Of a DNA stretch of 13,144 bases, positions 11,373 to 13,144 are shown one piece after another. Location of the stretch: the NCBI GenBank assembly GCA_005877565.1, contig VBOK01000002.1, forward strand, positions 1-13,144, in the 5' to 3' direction. How positions within the stretch are numbered: the first letter of the stretch is position 1; every line of letters begins with the position of its first letter. The position numbers and the translations under genes are program-made. The notes beneath the pieces are model-generated. The model saw nothing but the letters and a program-made list of their open reading frames with translations. It was not told the DNA's origin and made no database searches. The DNA is from Nitrospirota bacterium. GTDB taxonomy: Bacteria; Nitrospirota; Nitrospiria; Nitrospirales; NS-4.

Positions 11373-12980
11373 ATGCCGTCGAACGGCGACTCGTCGGCGA
11401 CACCCCATCAAGAAGAGCGCGCGAAGGTCGTCGAGGCGGCCGGCGTCATCGGGCTGGCGACTCTCCTCAGCCGCATTCTCGGCTTCGTGCGGGACGTGGT
11501 GCTGGCACGCCTGTTCGGCGCGGGTCTCGCCGCCGACGCCTTCTTCGTCGCCTACCGCATTCCCAACCTGCTGCGCGAGCTCTTCGCCGAGGGCTCGATG
11601 TCGGCGGCCTTCATTCCGGTCTTCAGCGAGTACCTGACCAAGCGCACCAAGCGCGACGCCTGGGAACTGGCCAGCGCCGCCTTCACTACGCTGCTCACCA
11701 TCCTGACCGGCATCTGCGTTTTGGGGATCCTCGCCGCACCCTGGCTCGTGAAGCTGATTGCGCCGGGCTTCAGCGACAATCCGGAACGAGAGGCGCTCAC
11801 CACCCTGCTGACCCGGATCATGTTCCCGTACCTGTTGTTCATCGGGCTGGCGGCGCTGGCGATGGGCGTCCTGAATTCGGTCCGGAGCTTCGCGGCGCCG
11901 GCGTTCTCGCCCGTGCTGTTCAACGTTGCGATCATCGCGTGCGCCTTCCTGCTGGCGCCGCTGTTCGCGGCGCCGATCCTCGCCGTGGCTGTCGGGGTGG
12001 TCATTGGCGGGCTTGCCCAGTTGCTCAGCCAGATGCCGGCCCTGCGCAGGGCGGAGCTGCTCTTCGGCTGGCGGTTTGACTTTCGCCATGAGGGCGTCCG
12101 CCGGATCGGCTGGCTGATGGCGCCGGCCCTGATCGGCCTCTCGGTCACGCAGATCAACATCCTCGTGAGCACGATCCTGGCGTCCTACTTTCCGGGCGGG
12201 CCGACGTATCTCTTCTACGGCATGCGGCTGATCCACTTTCCTCTCGGGATCTTCGGCGTGGCGCTGGCCACGGCCTTGTTGCCGTCGCTGTCCACCCAGG
12301 CGGCGAAGGGCGAATTGGACGCCCTGCGGGGCACGCTGGGGTTCGGGCTTCGGCTGATCTTCTTCATCATCGTGCCGGCGATGGTCGGCTTGATTCTGCT
12401 GCGCGTCCCGATCGTGCACCTGTTCTTCGAACACGGCCGGTTCACGGCGGCCGACACGCAGGGCACGGCCGCGGCGGTGCTCGCATACGCGGTCGGCCTC
12501 TGGGCCTTTGCCGGCGTGCGCATCGTGGTGTCGGCCTTTTACTCGCTCCAGGACACGCGCACGCCGGTGCTGGTGGCGGCGGTCTCCCTGGCCGCCAATA
12601 TCGCGTTGTCGCTGCTGCTGATGGGGCCGCTCCGGCACGCCGGGCTCGCGCTGGCGACGGCCCTGTCCGCAATCCTGAACATGGCCGTGCTGCTGGTGTT
12701 CCTTGCCCGGCGGCTCGGTGCCTTCGGCTGGGAGGCGATCCTCCGCAGCCACGCGCGGGTGCTCCTGGCATCGGTGCCGATCGTCGCGACCTGCCTGTGG
12801 ATCGCCGGGCTCGGGGTCTGGGCGCAGCCGGAGGCCTGGGCGGCGAAGGCCGTCATGCTGATCGTCGGCATGGGCATCAGCGTCGCCAGCTACGTGACGG
12901 TCCATGCCCTGCTGGGGTCGGACGAACTGGACTTCCTCTGGGGGCTCGTCAGGCGCAAGATCATCCCAACGGCGTCTTGA
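11373..12980 (+). CDS. murJ: Lipid II flippase MurJ (MviN)
   Basis: MurJ moves lipid II across the inner membrane for peptidoglycan synthesis. The 535-residue protein has about 14 hydrophobic segments, as expected for the MOP-superfamily fold. The N-terminal signature is intact: LATLLSRILGFVRDVVLARL with Arg34 and Arg40, then DAFFVAYRIPNLLRELFAEG and SMSAAFIPVFSEYL. The central block MRLIHFPLGIFGVALATALL contains Arg285, matching the essential arginine of the cavity (RLxxFPxGxxGVALxTxxLP). Later blocks IVHLFFEHGRFTAADT and AFYSLQDTRTPVLVA are also characteristic. An N-terminal extension of ~20 hydrophilic residues precedes the first membrane segment. ATG 11373 is one base from the preceding stop, with a weak Shine-Dalgarno, so translation is probably coupled. 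Confidence 0.95.
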   Translation: MPSNGDSSATPHQEERAKVVEAAGVIGLATLLSRILGFVRDVVLARLFGAGLAADAFFVAYRIPNLLRELFAEGSMSAAFIPVFSEYLTKRTKRDAWELASAAFTTLLTILTGICVLGILAAPWLVKLIAPGFSDNPEREALTTLLTRIMFPYLLFIGLAALAMGVLNSVRSFAAPAFSPVLFNVAIIACAFLLAPLFAAPILAVAVGVVIGGLAQLLSQMPALRRAELLFGWRFDFRHEGVRRIGWLMAPALIGLSVTQINILVSTILASYFPGGPTYLFYGMRLIHFPLGIFGVALATALLPSLSTQAAKGELDALRGTLGFGLRLIFFIIVPAMVGLILLRVPIVHLFFEHGRFTAADTQGTAAAVLAYAVGLWAFAGVRIVVSAFYSLQDTRTPVLVAAVSLAANIALSLLLMGPLRHAGLALATALSAILNMAVLLVFLARRLGAFGWEAILRSHARVLLASVPIVATCLWIAGLGVWAQPEAWAAKAVMLIVGMGISVASYVTVHALLGSDELDFLWGLVRRKIIPTAS

Positions 12981-12994
12981 CCCTCATCTCGGTT

Positions 12995-13034
12995 ACCGTT
13001 ACTCTCGAGCTTCGACAGGCTCAGCACGAACGGT
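12995..13034. repeat. REP-like imperfect hairpin element
   Basis: ACCGTT (12995-13000) pairs with AACGGT (13029-13034) and GAGC (13007-13010) pairs with GCTC (13019-13022) around an 8-base loop, with a symmetric 6/6 unpaired stretch between. The core GCTTCGACAGGCTCAGCACG resembles the CTTCGACAAGCTCAGG intergenic repeat found in many bacterial genomes. It follows murJ by 14 bp. Confidence 0.6.
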
Positions 13035-13046
13035 TGCTGGTAGAGA

Positions 13047-13074
13047 GTAGGGGCGATTCATGAATCGCCCCTAC
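13047..13074. repeat. 28-bp perfect palindrome
   Basis: The half-site GTAGGGGCGATTCA (13047-13060) is followed without spacer by its exact reverse complement (13061-13074). It lies 18 bp upstream of the next start codon. There is no T-tract on either side, so it is not a standard terminator. Repeats of the form GTAGGGGCGA...TCGCCCCTAC are, as I recall, common dispersed intergenic elements. It could also form a very stable hairpin in the leader RNA or act as a dyad for a regulator. Confidence 0.7.
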
Positions 13075-13092
13075 AAACAATGAGGAGGAGAC

Positions 13093-13144
13093 ATGAGACC
13101 GATGTGTTTACGAACCTTGCTCGCGATCTCTGTGGCAACCGTCT
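13093..13144 (+). CDS. Exported protein, N-terminal fragment (runs off the window)
   Basis: ATG 13093 follows a strong Shine-Dalgarno (GAGGAGGAG, 13082-13090). The 17 codons visible encode MRPMCLRTLLAISVATV, a basic N-terminus followed by a hydrophobic core typical of a Sec signal peptide. The Cys at position 5 lies too early for a lipobox. The mature protein is outside the window, so no function can be given. The 112-bp gap from murJ contains two repeat elements, which suggests a separate transcription unit. Confidence 0.65.
   Translation, partial: MRPMCLRTLLAISVATV

Noticed and set aside
11304..12905. A 533-codon minus-strand open frame opposite murJ
   Set aside because: It is the complement of a high-GC membrane-protein gene. 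Its translation is a low-complexity mix of Arg, Gln, His and Glu, typical of antisense shadows, and murJ is certain.

Overview
The window looks like chromosome of a GC-rich, Gram-negative bacterium with an outer membrane. It encodes a sedoheptulose-7-phosphate isomerase (the entry step to LPS heptose), the lipid II flippase MurJ, a signal-peptide-bearing outer-membrane beta-barrel candidate and several exported proteins. The TPR protein, the small conserved hypotheticals and the short GGGACAGTCTACTTT-type intergenic elements remind me of Nitrospira/Nitrospirota or a related deep lineage. That placement rests on recalled resemblance only and is tentative.

Region 1 (1-3760) is a patchwork of small accessory genes punctuated by short repeats. 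From left to right: a 21-codon remnant of a VOC/glyoxalase gene; a small minus-strand gene whose stop codon lies inside a repeat; a TPR protein; a VOC/glyoxalase protein overlapping a small hypothetical gene; a second repeat copy; and a three-gene run of an atypical MBL-fold protein, a DUF429 RNase H-fold protein and a small membrane protein. A third, inverted repeat copy and a 23-24 bp tandem repeat array close the region.

Region 2 (3760-6108) carries a PilZ-like protein, an exported beta-barrel protein and, overlapping its stop codon, a poxvirus-type DNA topoisomerase IB. Region 3 (6109-8538) is a structured 130-bp leader followed by a DUF3300-DUF2950 pair of exported proteins. Region 4 (8594-9220) is one HNH-type gene with visibly lower GC than its surroundings.

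Region 5 (9230-12980) looks like conserved core genome: smpB on the minus strand, diverging from a tight operon of gmhA, an unrecognised conserved gene and murJ. A near-perfect sigma-70 promoter drives gmhA, and an 11-bp perfect inverted repeat lies across its probable transcription start and start codon(s). Region 6 (12981-13144) holds a REP-like imperfect hairpin, a 28-bp perfect palindrome and the first 17 codons of an exported protein.

I do not see a phage, a transposase, a CRISPR array, an rRNA or a tRNA. No unmistakable new defence system is present. The strongest leads are the unknown gene between gmhA and murJ, the operator-like palindrome before gmhA, the repeat family that separates the gene modules of region 1, and the overlapping MBL/DUF429 pair.
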